DNA from: Yeosuana marina
GTDB lineage: Bacteria; Bacteroidota; Bacteroidia; Flavobacteriales; Flavobacteriaceae
DNA: 64,000 nucleotides
Direction: 5' to 3'
Assembly (NCBI RefSeq): GCF_011762485.1
Contig: NZ_JAAKGI010000002.1
Span: 186,001 to 250,000 of the forward strand
Both the position numbers and the translations under genes were made by a program. The notes below the pieces were generated by a model. It did no database searches. It saw nothing but the letters and a program-made list of their open reading frames with translations, and had not been told where the DNA came from. Shown piece after piece: positions 51,297-60,807 of this stretch. Numbering within the stretch: position 1 is the stretch's first letter; each line of letters opens with the position of its first letter.

Positions 51297-51304
51297 TAAT
51301 TTTG
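51297..51304 (+). promoter_or_regulatory. Possible -7 promoter element before HYC_CC_PP copy 3
   Basis: TAATTTTG matches TAnnTTTG, 49 bases before the ATG at 51354, in the AT-rich gap after copA. No strong -33. Confidence 0.3.
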
Positions 51305-51353
51305 ATAATTCAATTATAATAATCATTAAAAATTAAATATTTAGGGCTCAAAT

Positions 51354-51770
51354 ATGAAAAAATTTTTTTCTAACATAGCTGTCTTTTTCTTAATAGCATT
51401 GGTGCTGTTTTCATCTGTTTCCTTTACGGTAGAAAAACACTTATGCGGTGGCCATGTTTTTTCTGAATCCTTTTTTGGAAATGCGGAGAAATGTGGAATG
51501 GATGAAGGCAAATGTGAGCTAGCAAGTAATATCCCTTCTTATTCAAAAAAAACATGTTGCGAAGAAGAAATTCAACTCAAAAATGGATCAATATTTGAAA
51601 AAGAACCAATCTTAAAACTCAATAATCAACAACAAAATTTCATAGTCTTTAATTTAATTGATGCAGTTTTATTTTACCGTAAAGAAAACAGGGCAATCCA
51701 TTTCAAGAATTACTTTCCACCACCAAATACACATGACTTCAATATTTTATACCAAGTTTTCCGAATTTAA
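51354..51770 (+). CDS. HYC_CC_PP family secreted protein, copy 3
   Basis: A 138-residue protein with signal helix (VFFLIALVLFSSVSFTV). Family pattern is altered: EKHLCGGHVF in place of HYC, TCCEEEIQL, and FPPPN near the end. The gene follows CopA, so copper links all three copies. Confidence 0.74.
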   Translation: MKKFFSNIAVFFLIALVLFSSVSFTVEKHLCGGHVFSESFFGNAEKCGMDEGKCELASNIPSYSKKTCCEEEIQLKNGSIFEKEPILKLNNQQQNFIVFNLIDAVLFYRKENRAIHFKNYFPPPNTHDFNILYQVFRI

Positions 51771-51892
51771 TATTCTACTGCTTTTTTAAATCAAACATTC
51801 TAGAAACTATTTTGTTTGAACTTCCTTTTACATTATAAATTATAACCGACCAAACTTTAAATACGTTATAATTAATTTTAAAATACATTAAA

Positions 51893-52792
51893 ATGAAAAA
51901 TATAAAATATTTTTTCGTTACACTATTGTTAATAGCTGTAGCAAGTTGCTCAGATGACACAGCCGAACCAAAAGGCAAGCTTTCAGTTAAACTGAGTGAT
52001 GCACCCATGCATTATGATCAATTCATGTCGGCAAGTGTAACCATTGATAAAATTGAAATCGGCAATAATGCTGATACTAATTCTATGATAAACATCATGA
52101 ATACACCGATGACATATAATTTATTAGAACTGATAAATGGTATAACTGAAACCATGGCAAATACTGAAATTCCCGTAGGAAATTATGATTTGATGCGTTT
52201 ATATGTGTCATCTACAGAAATGGTCACTAAAAATGGTGATACGTACACATATAATATGAATCAAGATGGCTATTCTGGTAACGGCATGATGCAAGGTGGG
52301 ATGATGTTAAATTCAAACAACAAAAGTATTGATATCACTTTAAATAATGCCTTAACTATTACAGAAGGTGGTATGAGCGAGTTTTTGTTAGATATGGATG
52401 TTAATCAATCATTTATGCTTGAGGGTGTGAACTTCACTGGATCTGGATCTAATATGATGATGAGTATGAGCGGTTTTACCTTTATGCCAACCATGCGTAT
52501 TGTGGATATGTCAACGTCTGGAACCATTCACGGCAATGTGCAGGATACTGTTGGAAATTTACCAAATGCTACTATTTCATTGATGTATAATGGAGCACTT
52601 TATACCACAACCCATTCTGATGATAATGGAAATTATACGTTTATTGGAATTCCGCAAGGAATGTATACTATTGAAGCTGAATTAGACGGTTATATTATGA
52701 ACCCTGTTGGAAATGAACAAAATATGGGCGAATTCAATATGATGTCAAATAATACTTTAAATATGAATTTTATTATGATGATTTCTAATTAG
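51893..52792 (+). CDS. DUF4382 lipoprotein with carboxypeptidase-regulatory-like domain
   Basis: A 299-residue lipoprotein: signal ends LLIAVASC with lipidated Cys20. DUF4382 spans about 30-180 (KLSVKLSDAPMHYDQFMSAS, VTIDKIEIGNN). A carboxypeptidase-regulatory-like beta-sandwich follows (GTIHGNVQDTVGNLPNATIS, YTTTHSDDNGNYTFIGIPQG). Met- and Asn-rich segment MMQGGMMLNSNNKS in between. Cell-surface role in Bacteroidota is likely; function unknown. Confidence 0.82.
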   Translation: MKNIKYFFVTLLLIAVASCSDDTAEPKGKLSVKLSDAPMHYDQFMSASVTIDKIEIGNNADTNSMINIMNTPMTYNLLELINGITETMANTEIPVGNYDLMRLYVSSTEMVTKNGDTYTYNMNQDGYSGNGMMQGGMMLNSNNKSIDITLNNALTITEGGMSEFLLDMDVNQSFMLEGVNFTGSGSNMMMSMSGFTFMPTMRIVDMSTSGTIHGNVQDTVGNLPNATISLMYNGALYTTTHSDDNGNYTFIGIPQGMYTIEAELDGYIMNPVGNEQNMGEFNMMSNNTLNMNFIMMISN

Positions 52793-52946
52793 ATCTTCTG
52801 GAAGAAAACAAAAATAATAAATAAAAGAGGTTGTAACTCAAAAAATCAAGATGACTTCTATGTTAAGATATGATAAACATCATATTTTACACTCTATTTG
52901 GTATAGAAATTTGTACCAAAATTAAAAATCAAAAAATAACTTTAAA

Positions 52947-53528
52947 ATGAAAACGCATAAAATAAGTACTAGAATTTTAAGTTTGATAATTCTATTAACA
53001 GTAACATTTAATTTAACTCAAGCCCAAGAGTTTAAATTATTAAAAGAAGAATCATCATTAAAAATTATGGGAACTTCTAGCATACACGATTGGCATGAAG
53101 TTGCTGAAGACCAAAGCGGCAAAATAAATTTCAACAACCTTGAAACTGGTCAAATAGAAAAAATCAATATTAATATTGTGGCTGAAAGTTTAAAAAGTGG
53201 CAAACGTGGTATGGATAAAAACACTTATAAAGCTTTAAAAACGGATAAGTATAAAACTATTTCATTCCAATTAACTGAAGTTAAAAAAACCATTAGCAAA
53301 GATAATGGAGTGTTTGATGTAAATGCCATTGGAGATTTAACCATTGCTGGTGTTAAAAAAACTATCTCTTTAGATTTTACACTTAGTGTTACCGATTCCA
53401 AAATTAAACTGACTGGTGAGAAAAAAATTAAAATGACCGAGTTTAATATAGAACCACCAACAGCCTTATTTGGAACAATAACCACCGGCGACGAAATTAC
53501 CGTTGAATTTTCAACAATATTCAAATAA
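52947..53528 (+). CDS. YceI-family periplasmic protein, copy 1
   Basis: A 193-residue protein with signal peptide (IILLTVTFNLTQAQE). YceI lipocalin-like barrel: SSLKIMGTSSIHDWHEVAED, ESLKSGKRGMDKNTYKALKT, YKTISFQLTEVK, AIGDLTIAGVKKTISLDFTL. Members bind isoprenoid-type lipids or amides. It and the next two genes (porin-like, YceI copy 2) form a short cluster. Confidence 0.9.
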   Translation: MKTHKISTRILSLIILLTVTFNLTQAQEFKLLKEESSLKIMGTSSIHDWHEVAEDQSGKINFNNLETGQIEKININIVAESLKSGKRGMDKNTYKALKTDKYKTISFQLTEVKKTISKDNGVFDVNAIGDLTIAGVKKTISLDFTLSVTDSKIKLTGEKKIKMTEFNIEPPTALFGTITTGDEITVEFSTIFK

Positions 53529-53582
53529 ATCAAAAAAGTAAATAAATAAATTAAATATCAAAACAATTAAACAACAGAAATT

Positions 53583-54851
53583 ATGAACACAAATTTTAAA
53601 AAATCAATACTATTGGTGGCCATATTAACAGGATTCGGTTTTTATGCCCAAAACAGAGATTTAAACAATTACAGGTTGCCGGACCAACGTGGCTTAAATG
53701 TATTTGAAAGCCCAAAAGACAGTGTGACCAATTTTGATGGGGTGCAAGTAAGAATTGGTGGTGCCTCCACTCTACAATTCCAAGCGCTTGATAACGAGAA
53801 CTCAGGAGCTATTCCTTTAGGAAAAATAGGAAGCAACTTTAACTTGGCAACGGCTAACTTAGATTTAGATGTTGTATTGGCAGAAGGCGTAAGAATGCAC
53901 TTAAGAACGTATTTATCATCTAGACACCACAATAATACTTATGTAAAAGGCGGATATTTCCAAATTGATAAATTGGATTTTATTAGTAAAGGATTCTTGG
54001 AAGACTTCATGAGCCATGCCACTATTAAAATAGGCCACATGGAAAACAACTATGGCGATGCCCATTTTAGAAGAAGTGATAATGCCCAAGCCATTTACAA
54101 CCCATTTGTTGGTAACTTAATTATGGATTCATTTACTACAGAGGTTGGTGCTGAGTTGTTGTACAGAACTGATAGTGGATTTTTAGGTATGATTGGTTTT
54201 AGCAACGGTAAATTAAACCAAAACGTAAAAGAATCAAATGGAACTACAGGAGGCGCAGCTTTCTTGGCAAAAATTGGATACGACAAACAAATAACTGACG
54301 ATTTCAGATTCAGGTTAACAGGTTCGTTGTACAACACAGGCTATGCACCAAGTGTATATTTGTACACCGCAGATAGAGCAGGTTCTAGATATTACAGCGT
54401 TATGGAAGATGCCACTGCTACAAGCGATAACTTTAGATCTGGTCGTTTTGATCCTGGTTTTAAAAATAAAATCACAGCCGTAATGATAAACCCATTTATT
54501 AAATATGGTGGTTTAGAAGCTTTTGGTACAGTTGAATTAACTTCAGGTAGAAGTTTGGCAGAAAGCAGCAGAAGACAAACACAACAATATGCCGGTGAGA
54601 TTCTTTACAGATTTGGAAATTCTGAAAACTTGTATTTTGGCGGCCGTTACAATACCGTAAATGCTGAACTAGCTAGTGGAGACGATGTAAACATCAATAG
54701 ATTTCAATTAGGAGCTGGTTGGTTTATGACCAAAAACATCTTGATGAAAGCCGAATATGTAGTTCAAAAATATAAAGATTATCCAGCAGGAAACCTTTTA
54801 GAAGATGGTAAATTTAACGGACTCATAGCTGAAGCAGTTATAAGTTTCTAA
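53583..54851 (+). CDS. Outer-membrane beta-barrel porin-like protein
   Basis: A 422-residue protein with a signal peptide (ILLVAILTGFGFYAQ). The rest alternates amphipathic strands with Asn/Gly/Asp turns and ends AVISF, the terminal Phe of outer-membrane barrels. SGRFDPGFKNKITAVMINPF and GRYNTVNAELASGDDVNI are typical strand pairs. Resembles Bacteroidota porin-like proteins of unknown substrate. A strong terminator follows 17 bases after its stop. Confidence 0.75.
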   Translation: MNTNFKKSILLVAILTGFGFYAQNRDLNNYRLPDQRGLNVFESPKDSVTNFDGVQVRIGGASTLQFQALDNENSGAIPLGKIGSNFNLATANLDLDVVLAEGVRMHLRTYLSSRHHNNTYVKGGYFQIDKLDFISKGFLEDFMSHATIKIGHMENNYGDAHFRRSDNAQAIYNPFVGNLIMDSFTTEVGAELLYRTDSGFLGMIGFSNGKLNQNVKESNGTTGGAAFLAKIGYDKQITDDFRFRLTGSLYNTGYAPSVYLYTADRAGSRYYSVMEDATATSDNFRSGRFDPGFKNKITAVMINPFIKYGGLEAFGTVELTSGRSLAESSRRQTQQYAGEILYRFGNSENLYFGGRYNTVNAELASGDDVNINRFQLGAGWFMTKNILMKAEYVVQKYKDYPAGNLLEDGKFNGLIAEAVISF

Positions 54852-54867
54852 AAAAATAAGTACAATG

Positions 54868-54940
54868 GTAAGTCTAAAAGTATAATTATGAGTTAGAAAT
54901 TTAATTAAAAGACTCGTATACTTTTAGACTTACTTTTTTT
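54868..54940 (+). terminator. Strong rho-independent terminator after the porin gene
   Basis: GTAAGTCTAAAAGTATA (54868-54884) is exactly complementary to TATACTTTTAGACTTAC (54917-54933), 17 bp, followed by seven T residues. The 32-base loop has a minor GAGT/ACTC stem. Confidence 0.9.
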
Positions 54941-54981
54941 AATTATTAAAACCTGAAAACCATTAGTTAATAAATAAGGAC

Positions 54982-55560
54982 ATGAAAAAGATTCTATTTT
55001 TTATCTCTATTTTAGCAACATTGGCTTTTACAAATGCGTTTGTTGGAAGTACGTCTGTTTTAATAGCACCCACCAGCAAAATTCTTATTAAAGGAAAAAC
55101 AAATATCAGTACATTTAAGTGTCAATACAATGTCTCAAAATTGAATAAACCTATTCCTGTTTTTTTTAGGAAATATAAAGATGAGATTATTTTTGATAAA
55201 ACAACCTTAGTATTAGATAATGCTAATTTTGATTGTGGAGGAACAGGAATAAACAATGATTTTCAAAAACTTTTAAAATCGGAAACTTACCCACACATAT
55301 TCATTAAATTAAAGGAAATAAGTGAAGACCCAAATAATGAAAATCGAATCCAAGCACTATTGGATATAGAGATTGCAGGTATTACAAGATCTTATAGCAT
55401 ACCTATCGAATTTGAAGGTGAAGACACATTACTTATTAAAGGTATATTGAGTTTAAATCTTCGTGATTTTAATTTAGAGCCACCAAAAAAAGCCTTTGGG
55501 CTCATAGTCGTAAAAGATACTATTGATATTAATTTTCAACTGAGAGTTGAAGAATATTAA
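54982..55560 (+). CDS. YceI-family periplasmic protein, copy 2
   Basis: A 192-residue protein with signal peptide (ILFFISILATLAFTNAFVG) and the YceI barrel: ILIKGKTNISTFKCQYN, SETYPHIFIKLKEISED, IEIAGITRSYSIPIEFEGED. Two Cys residues (FKCQ, FDCGG) may form a disulfide. It is beyond the terminator, so is separately transcribed. Confidence 0.85.
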   Translation: MKKILFFISILATLAFTNAFVGSTSVLIAPTSKILIKGKTNISTFKCQYNVSKLNKPIPVFFRKYKDEIIFDKTTLVLDNANFDCGGTGINNDFQKLLKSETYPHIFIKLKEISEDPNNENRIQALLDIEIAGITRSYSIPIEFEGEDTLLIKGILSLNLRDFNLEPPKKAFGLIVVKDTIDINFQLRVEEY

Positions 55561-55578
55561 ATTTACTTTTAAAATCTT

Positions 55579-55611
55579 AAAAGAGCCGAAGTAATTACTT
55601 CAGCTCTTTTT
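55579..55611 (+). terminator. Rho-independent terminator after YceI copy 2
   Basis: AAAAGAGC-c-GAAGTAA pairs with TTACTTC-a-GCTCTTTT (55579-55610), one mismatch, then T. Closes the YceI gene and ends the copper block. Confidence 0.8.
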
Positions 55612-55977
55612 GTATTTTCTAATTTTAGTTACCAAGAACTATAAATTCAGTTTTATTGGATAGAGCCGAGAAAGTGTTCTTCAAAGAGTTTTTCGTCAAA
55701 ATAATGATTGGAGTCAAAATTACCGTTTCATTTGTTTGGACAAATATTGGTAAAAAGCAATTATTATACATAAAACAATTATATTACATGGGTATGATAT
55801 AGATAGTGCAAGGATGGCTACGAAATAGATAGGTATATGGGATAGTTCTATTTTTTATCTTTTTCTATTGCTCCATGTTTTGATTTGTGATTTAATCAAA
55901 ATTTCATAAGTTTTTGTTCATAGGGATTTTATTTATTTGCACAACCATTGCATTGAATAATTTATATCTTTGCCACA
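55612..55977. other. Intergenic region before the Zn/Co/Cd block
   Basis: 366 bases with no gene I can support. A short open frame of 32 codons near 55707 has no coding character. The region holds the promoter of the next operon near its right end. Confidence 0.6.
55965..55972 (+). promoter_or_regulatory. Possible -7 promoter element of the CzcA operon
   Basis: TATCTTTG matches TAnnTTTG and ends 5 bases before the ATG at 55978, so a start about 7 bases downstream would fall on the ATG, implying a leaderless message. No convincing -33 at usual spacing. Confidence 0.38.
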
Positions 55978-56289
55978 ATGAAATTTTCAGCATTCATATT
56001 AGCATTATACATCTTCTCGCTTAATTTAGCTCCTTGCGAAGATAATGGTATGCTCAACAACGAAGTTAAAACTGAGATTTCTCAGAGTCCAAACAACGAC
56101 CATCAACATCAAGGATTGGATTTATGTTCGCCCTTTTGTATATGCCATTGCTGCCAAGTTCATGTAACACATTTTGAGGTTATTGAATTTGCAGTAGCAT
56201 CAACTGATATTTCTACAATAGTGTTTTACCACTTTAAAGGTCTGGAAAAGGACTTTAGTGCCTCCATCTTACAACCACCACAGGTATAA
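55978..56289 (+). CDS. Small secreted Cys/His-rich protein, DUF6660-like
   Basis: A 103-residue protein; signal helix (MKFSAFILALYIFSLNLAPC) and a Cys/His-rich stretch in the mature part, HQHQGLDLCSPFCICHCCQV then HVTHFEV. The pattern matches DUF6660-type proteins at the head of Bacteroidota CzcA operons. A periplasmic metal-binding or sensing role is plausible. Two mutually exclusive hairpins start at its last codons. Confidence 0.72.
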   Translation: MKFSAFILALYIFSLNLAPCEDNGMLNNEVKTEISQSPNNDHQHQGLDLCSPFCICHCCQVHVTHFEVIEFAVASTDISTIVFYHFKGLEKDFSASILQPPQV

Positions 56290-56315
56290 TGAATACCTGC
56301 AAATGCAGGTATTTT
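56281..56315 (+). promoter_or_regulatory. Three-arm alternative hairpin, attenuator-like, before czcA
   Basis: CAGGTAT (56281-56287), ATACCTG (56293-56299) and CAGGTAT (56306-56312) form two exclusive hairpins: arm 1 with arm 2 (7 bp, 5-base loop), or arm 2 with arm 3 (extended to 9 bp, AATACCTGC/GCAGGTATT, 4-base loop, then TTTT). The first arm overlaps the stop codon of the upstream gene, so a ribosome there would block it and favour the second, terminator-like hairpin. Confidence 0.5.
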
Positions 56316-56387
56316 ATAAATTCAAGTCGCCAATAACAGCTATTGGTTACTATTCTTTATTTATAAATTCATTATAACTATTATTCC

Positions 56388-59300
56388 ATGATTAATAAAA
56401 TCATTTCATTTTCCATTAATAATAAATTTATTATTGGCTTATTTATAGTGGCACTTGTTGGTACGGGCATTTGGTCTATGACCACTATAAACCTGGGTTC
56501 TGTACCCGATATAACAAACAACCAAGTACAAGTAATAACCGTAGCGCCAAACCTTGGCACAGAAGATATTGAACAATTTGTAACCTATCCTGTTGAGTTG
56601 GCTATGGCAAACCTCCCTGATGTTATAGAACTGCGTTCTGTGTCCCGTTTTGGTCTGTCCGTAGTAACCATAGTTTTTAAGGATGAGGCAGGAACCTATC
56701 TCCCAAGACAGTTGGTACAGGAAAAGCTAGCAGATGTTAGCTCAGAAATACCCGAAGGTTTCGGAAAGCCCTTTATGGCACCAATAACGACAGGTTTGGG
56801 TGAAATATTTCAATATACGCTAAAAGTTAAAGAGGGCTATGAAGACAAATATGATGCGATGGAACTTCGTACCATACAAGATTGGATTGTAAAACGCCAA
56901 ATGGCATTGGTTCCTGGCGTGGTAGAGGTAAATGCATTTGGAGGTTTTGTTAAGCAATATGAGGTTGCTATCAACCCAGATAAATTAAAAAGTTTCGGTA
57001 TCACCATGAACCAAGTCTTTGAAGCTCTAAAAGTGAACAACGCCAATACGGGAGGTGCTTATATCGAAAAAAACCATCAGGCTAATTTTATTAGAGGTGA
57101 AGGATTGGCACGTAGTTTAAAAGACTTGGAAAACACCGTGGTGACCACGCAAAATGGAAGCCCAATTTTAATTCGTGATGTGGCTGAAAAAGTAGGTTTC
57201 GGAAATCAGGTACGTTATGGTGCATTCACCCAAGATGGCCACGAATCAGTAGGTGGACAAATACTTATGCTTAAGGGACAAAGCCCAAGCAATGTTATAA
57301 ACAATGTACAAAAGCGTATTGATGAAATTCAAAAATCGCTGCCAGAAGGGGTTTATATAGAACCTTTTTTGAGTAGAAGTGAGCTGATTGCAAGAACAAC
57401 GAGTACCGTGGAAAAAAACCTTATAGAGGGCTCATTGATTGTGATTTTTGTTTTGGTGCTGCTATTGGGAAGTTTCCGAGGTGGTTTGATAACAGCTTCG
57501 GTAATTCCTTTATCGCTTTTGTTTGCATTTATTTTGATGAAACAGTTTGGTGTATGGGCTAATTTAATGTCTCTTGGAGCTATAGACTTTGGGATTATAG
57601 TAGATGGTGCCGTAATTATAGTGGAAGGCATGGTACTCCAAATCCATCAACGTTTGAAAAAATCCAAGACCCTCATTGGACAAGCAGAAATGGATGAAAT
57701 TGCCTATGATTCAGGGAGTACCATGATGAATTCGGCCTTTTTTGGGCAGTTGATCATCTTAATTGTATTTACACCTATTCTGTTTTTAACTGGAGTTGAA
57801 GGGAAAATGTTCCGTCCTATGGCATTTACTTTTGGTTTTGCAGTTTTGGGAGCCATAATTCTATGTCTTACTTATGTGCCGATGGCGGCTGCTCTGTTTT
57901 TAAAACCTGCTCAAAACCCAAATAATTGGTTCGCAAAGTTTGAAAACAATATTGATAAGTTTAGCGATAAGATAATGTCTGCATTGAACCGGGCCTATAA
58001 GCCATTGTTAACGTTTGCACTTCGGTTTAAGGCTGGAATCCTGATTGGTGCTATTGGATTGTTAGTTGTTGCCGGTTTTGTTTTTAGTAATATGGGTGGA
58101 GAATTCATCCCGAAATTGGACGAAGGTGATATTGCCATGCAGGCATTGATAAAACCTGGAAGTAGCCTTACTGAATCTATTGAGGCTTCAAAAAAAATTC
58201 AAAACATTGTAAAGCAGTTTCCAGAAGTAAAAACGATGGTCTCAAGAATTGGTGTGGCAGAAATCCCAACCGATCCAATGCCCATGGATATTGCCGATAG
58301 CTATATTATTCTGGAAAAAGATAAGAGCAAATGGACTACCGCGGAAACTAAAGAGGAACTAATTGAAAAGATAAAAGAAAAAATATCCGTTATTCCAGGA
58401 GTAAACTTTGTGTTTACACAACCCGTAGAACTTCGTTTTAATGAGTTGTTAACGGGAGTACGTGAAGATGTTGCGATAAAACTGTACGGTGAGGATTTAG
58501 GTGTTTTGGCCAAAAAAATAGAAGAGATTGCTGCTGTAGTAAGAACGGTACAAGGTGCTGGCGATGTACGTATAGAGGCCACCAGTGGTTTACCACAAAT
58601 GACAGTGGTCTACAACCGGGCAAAAATGGCACAGTATGGCGTAACCATTGATAAGTTAAATGATTATGTAAGTGCTGCCTTTGCTGGTGAACAGGCCGGT
58701 GTGATTTTTGAAGGTGAAAAAAGGTTTGATGTGGTCATTCGATTGGCGGAAGGATACCGTAAGGACATTAACAATCTTAAGGACCTCTATATCGATTTGC
58801 CTAATGGCAACCAAGTCCCTTTAAAGGAATTGGCAGATATCAGTTATAAACCGGGCCCAATGCAAATTTCAAGGGACAATACCTACCGCCGTATTTCAGT
58901 AGGCGTAAATGTACGTGGCCGTGATGTAAAATCCATGGTCGAGGAAATCCAGCAAAAACTTGAAAGGGAAGTGAAACTGCCCCCAGGCTATTATGTAACC
59001 TATGGTGGTTCTTTTGAAAATCTTCAACGAGCATCAGCCCGTTTAATGATTGTAGTACCTATAGCCCTTGCGCTCATATTTATATTGCTCTATTTTGCAT
59101 TAAACTCGTTTTCACAATCGGTTATGATATATATGGCGGTGCCTTTGGCCGCTATTGGAGGTGTCTTTGCACTATTGATACGGGGTATGCCTTTTAGTAT
59201 TTCGGCAGGTGTTGGTTTTATTGTGCTCTTTGGGGTTGCGGTTTTAAACGGATTGGTACTGATAAACAAATTCAATGAACTAAAAGAAAGTGGAATGACA

Positions 59301-60791
59301 AATTTAAAAGCCAGAATATACGAAGCCACCTACGAGCGTTTACGCCCAATTTTGCTGACGGCTACCGCGGCCATTATGGGCTTTATCCCAATGGCGGTTT
59401 CTACCTCTGGAGGTTCGGAAGTACAACGGCCATTGGCAACGGTGGTTATTGGAGGCTTGATTACTGCAACGTTTTTGACCCTTGTTGTGATTCCGGTATT
59501 ATATTATTGGCTGGAATCCCGAAAAGAAAAGAATGAAAATGGTGGAGACGTAAGTTACATCAAGAAAAGTACAACGGTTATTATTGTTTTATTGAGTTTG
59601 GGAGGATTTTTGACATCAAATTCCGCTACCGCACAGGACAACCAAATGGCCCAGACCATTACCTTGGAAGAAGCTATTGCAATGGCAAAAGAGAATTACC
59701 CTTCTCTTAAGGAAAGTCAAGCGTTTATTGATAGAGAAAAGGCGATGAAAGGAACAAGCTTTGACCTTGGAAGTACCCAAGTATTTACTGGTAAAGAGGA
59801 ATATGGCAATAATCTTCCAGGAATACAGACCACTATCGGTGTACAACAGGGAAATATAGATTTGCTTTCCGGTTTTTCAAAAGTTAAGTTTTATAAAGAG
59901 CGTGTTTCTTTGGGAGAAAAATTCTATGTGTTGAACGAAAAACAACTGATTCGCAATGTGATGCAAGCGTATGACCAAATAAACTATAGCAAAGCCCAAT
60001 TGCGTTTTGCTAAAGAATTGGATAGTGTTTACACCAATTTTAAGTCTGCGGCCGAATTGCGATATGAAACAGGAGAGACAGGAAAGTTGGAATTTATTGC
60101 AGCGTCTTCTGAATATCAACAAATACAAGTGTTAAGGCAACAGGCCTATGATGATATTGAAATTGCCAAGCGTGCCTTAAAGCAGTATTTGGGTATTGAG
60201 GATACCTTTGAAACTGAAGAAGGACAATATAAAATATTGACTTTTATGGGTACTAGAGATTCAATTTCGGTAGAGAATAATCCAATATTGCAATTTGCCT
60301 TGCAAAACACTAAAGTAAGCCAAGCGAATGTTGGAGTTGAAAAATCACAGTTTTTGCCCAAGTTCAGTTTCAGCTTCGGAAAACAGGTAGTTGATGATGT
60401 ATCTGGTTTTAATACCTTACAAGCGGGAATTACTATTCCATTATGGTTTTTTCCACAGAAATCCAGGGTAAAGGCGGCTAAAGCAGATGCTATGATAGTC
60501 GAGAATCAATATTTGGAACAAAAAGCCGTAACCGAAAGTAGGGTTTCCCAACTATTAAAATCATTGGAAAAGACAAAAAAAACCCTTGATTATTATGAGG
60601 AAGGTGCCTTGCTACTGGCGGAAGAACAAATAGCTACGGCAGAACTGGCATCTAAAGAAGGTGAAATAGATTATGTGAATTATATTACCATACTCAATAG
60701 TGCCATCAAAATCAAGCAAAACCATTTGCAATATGTTAATCAGTTCAACCAACAAACCATTGAGTTACAATATCAATTGGGTAATCTATAA
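56388..60791 (+). CDS. czcA: CzcA-type RND metal pump fused to a TolC-like outer-membrane factor
   Basis: A 1467-residue fusion. Residues 1-1050 are a CzcA-type proton-driven exporter for Zn2+/Co2+/Cd2+: INLGSVPDITNNQVQV at about 35, the proton/metal helix with D400 in GAIDFGIIVDGAVIIVEG, and LNGLVLINKFNEL in the second half. Residues about 1060-1080 are hydrophobic and look like a second signal peptide (VIIVLLSLGGFLTSNSATAQ). Residues about 1082-1467 are TolC-like: LEEAIAMAKENYPSLKES, then coiled-coil. Such fusions are known in Bacteroidota but the maturation is unclear. CzcB follows 16 bases later. Confidence 0.9.
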   Translation: MINKIISFSINNKFIIGLFIVALVGTGIWSMTTINLGSVPDITNNQVQVITVAPNLGTEDIEQFVTYPVELAMANLPDVIELRSVSRFGLSVVTIVFKDEAGTYLPRQLVQEKLADVSSEIPEGFGKPFMAPITTGLGEIFQYTLKVKEGYEDKYDAMELRTIQDWIVKRQMALVPGVVEVNAFGGFVKQYEVAINPDKLKSFGITMNQVFEALKVNNANTGGAYIEKNHQANFIRGEGLARSLKDLENTVVTTQNGSPILIRDVAEKVGFGNQVRYGAFTQDGHESVGGQILMLKGQSPSNVINNVQKRIDEIQKSLPEGVYIEPFLSRSELIARTTSTVEKNLIEGSLIVIFVLVLLLGSFRGGLITASVIPLSLLFAFILMKQFGVWANLMSLGAIDFGIIVDGAVIIVEGMVLQIHQRLKKSKTLIGQAEMDEIAYDSGSTMMNSAFFGQLIILIVFTPILFLTGVEGKMFRPMAFTFGFAVLGAIILCLTYVPMAAALFLKPAQNPNNWFAKFENNIDKFSDKIMSALNRAYKPLLTFALRFKAGILIGAIGLLVVAGFVFSNMGGEFIPKLDEGDIAMQALIKPGSSLTESIEASKKIQNIVKQFPEVKTMVSRIGVAEIPTDPMPMDIADSYIILEKDKSKWTTAETKEELIEKIKEKISVIPGVNFVFTQPVELRFNELLTGVREDVAIKLYGEDLGVLAKKIEEIAAVVRTVQGAGDVRIEATSGLPQMTVVYNRAKMAQYGVTIDKLNDYVSAAFAGEQAGVIFEGEKRFDVVIRLAEGYRKDINNLKDLYIDLPNGNQVPLKELADISYKPGPMQISRDNTYRRISVGVNVRGRDVKSMVEEIQQKLEREVKLPPGYYVTYGGSFENLQRASARLMIVVPIALALIFILLYFALNSFSQSVMIYMAVPLAAIGGVFALLIRGMPFSISAGVGFIVLFGVAVLNGLVLINKFNELKESGMTNLKARIYEATYERLRPILLTATAAIMGFIPMAVSTSGGSEVQRPLATVVIGGLITATFLTLVVIPVLYYWLESRKEKNENGGDVSYIKKSTTVIIVLLSLGGFLTSNSATAQDNQMAQTITLEEAIAMAKENYPSLKESQAFIDREKAMKGTSFDLGSTQVFTGKEEYGNNLPGIQTTIGVQQGNIDLLSGFSKVKFYKERVSLGEKFYVLNEKQLIRNVMQAYDQINYSKAQLRFAKELDSVYTNFKSAAELRYETGETGKLEFIAASSEYQQIQVLRQQAYDDIEIAKRALKQYLGIEDTFETEEGQYKILTFMGTRDSISVENNPILQFALQNTKVSQANVGVEKSQFLPKFSFSFGKQVVDDVSGFNTLQAGITIPLWFFPQKSRVKAAKADAMIVENQYLEQKAVTESRVSQLLKSLEKTKKTLDYYEEGALLLAEEQIATAELASKEGEIDYVNYITILNSAIKIKQNHLQYVNQFNQQTIELQYQLGNL

Positions 60792-60807
60792 CCTTAAAAA
60801 AAGAGAA

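Noticed and set aside
55707..55805. Short frame starting ATGATTGGAGTC
   Set aside because: Only 32 codons, no motif, and not in line with neighbours; left as intergenic.
60700..60807. Upstream extension of CzcB in the same frame
   Set aside because: It overlaps the end of czcA and would bury the lipoprotein signal; the ATG at 60808 gives a perfect lipobox.
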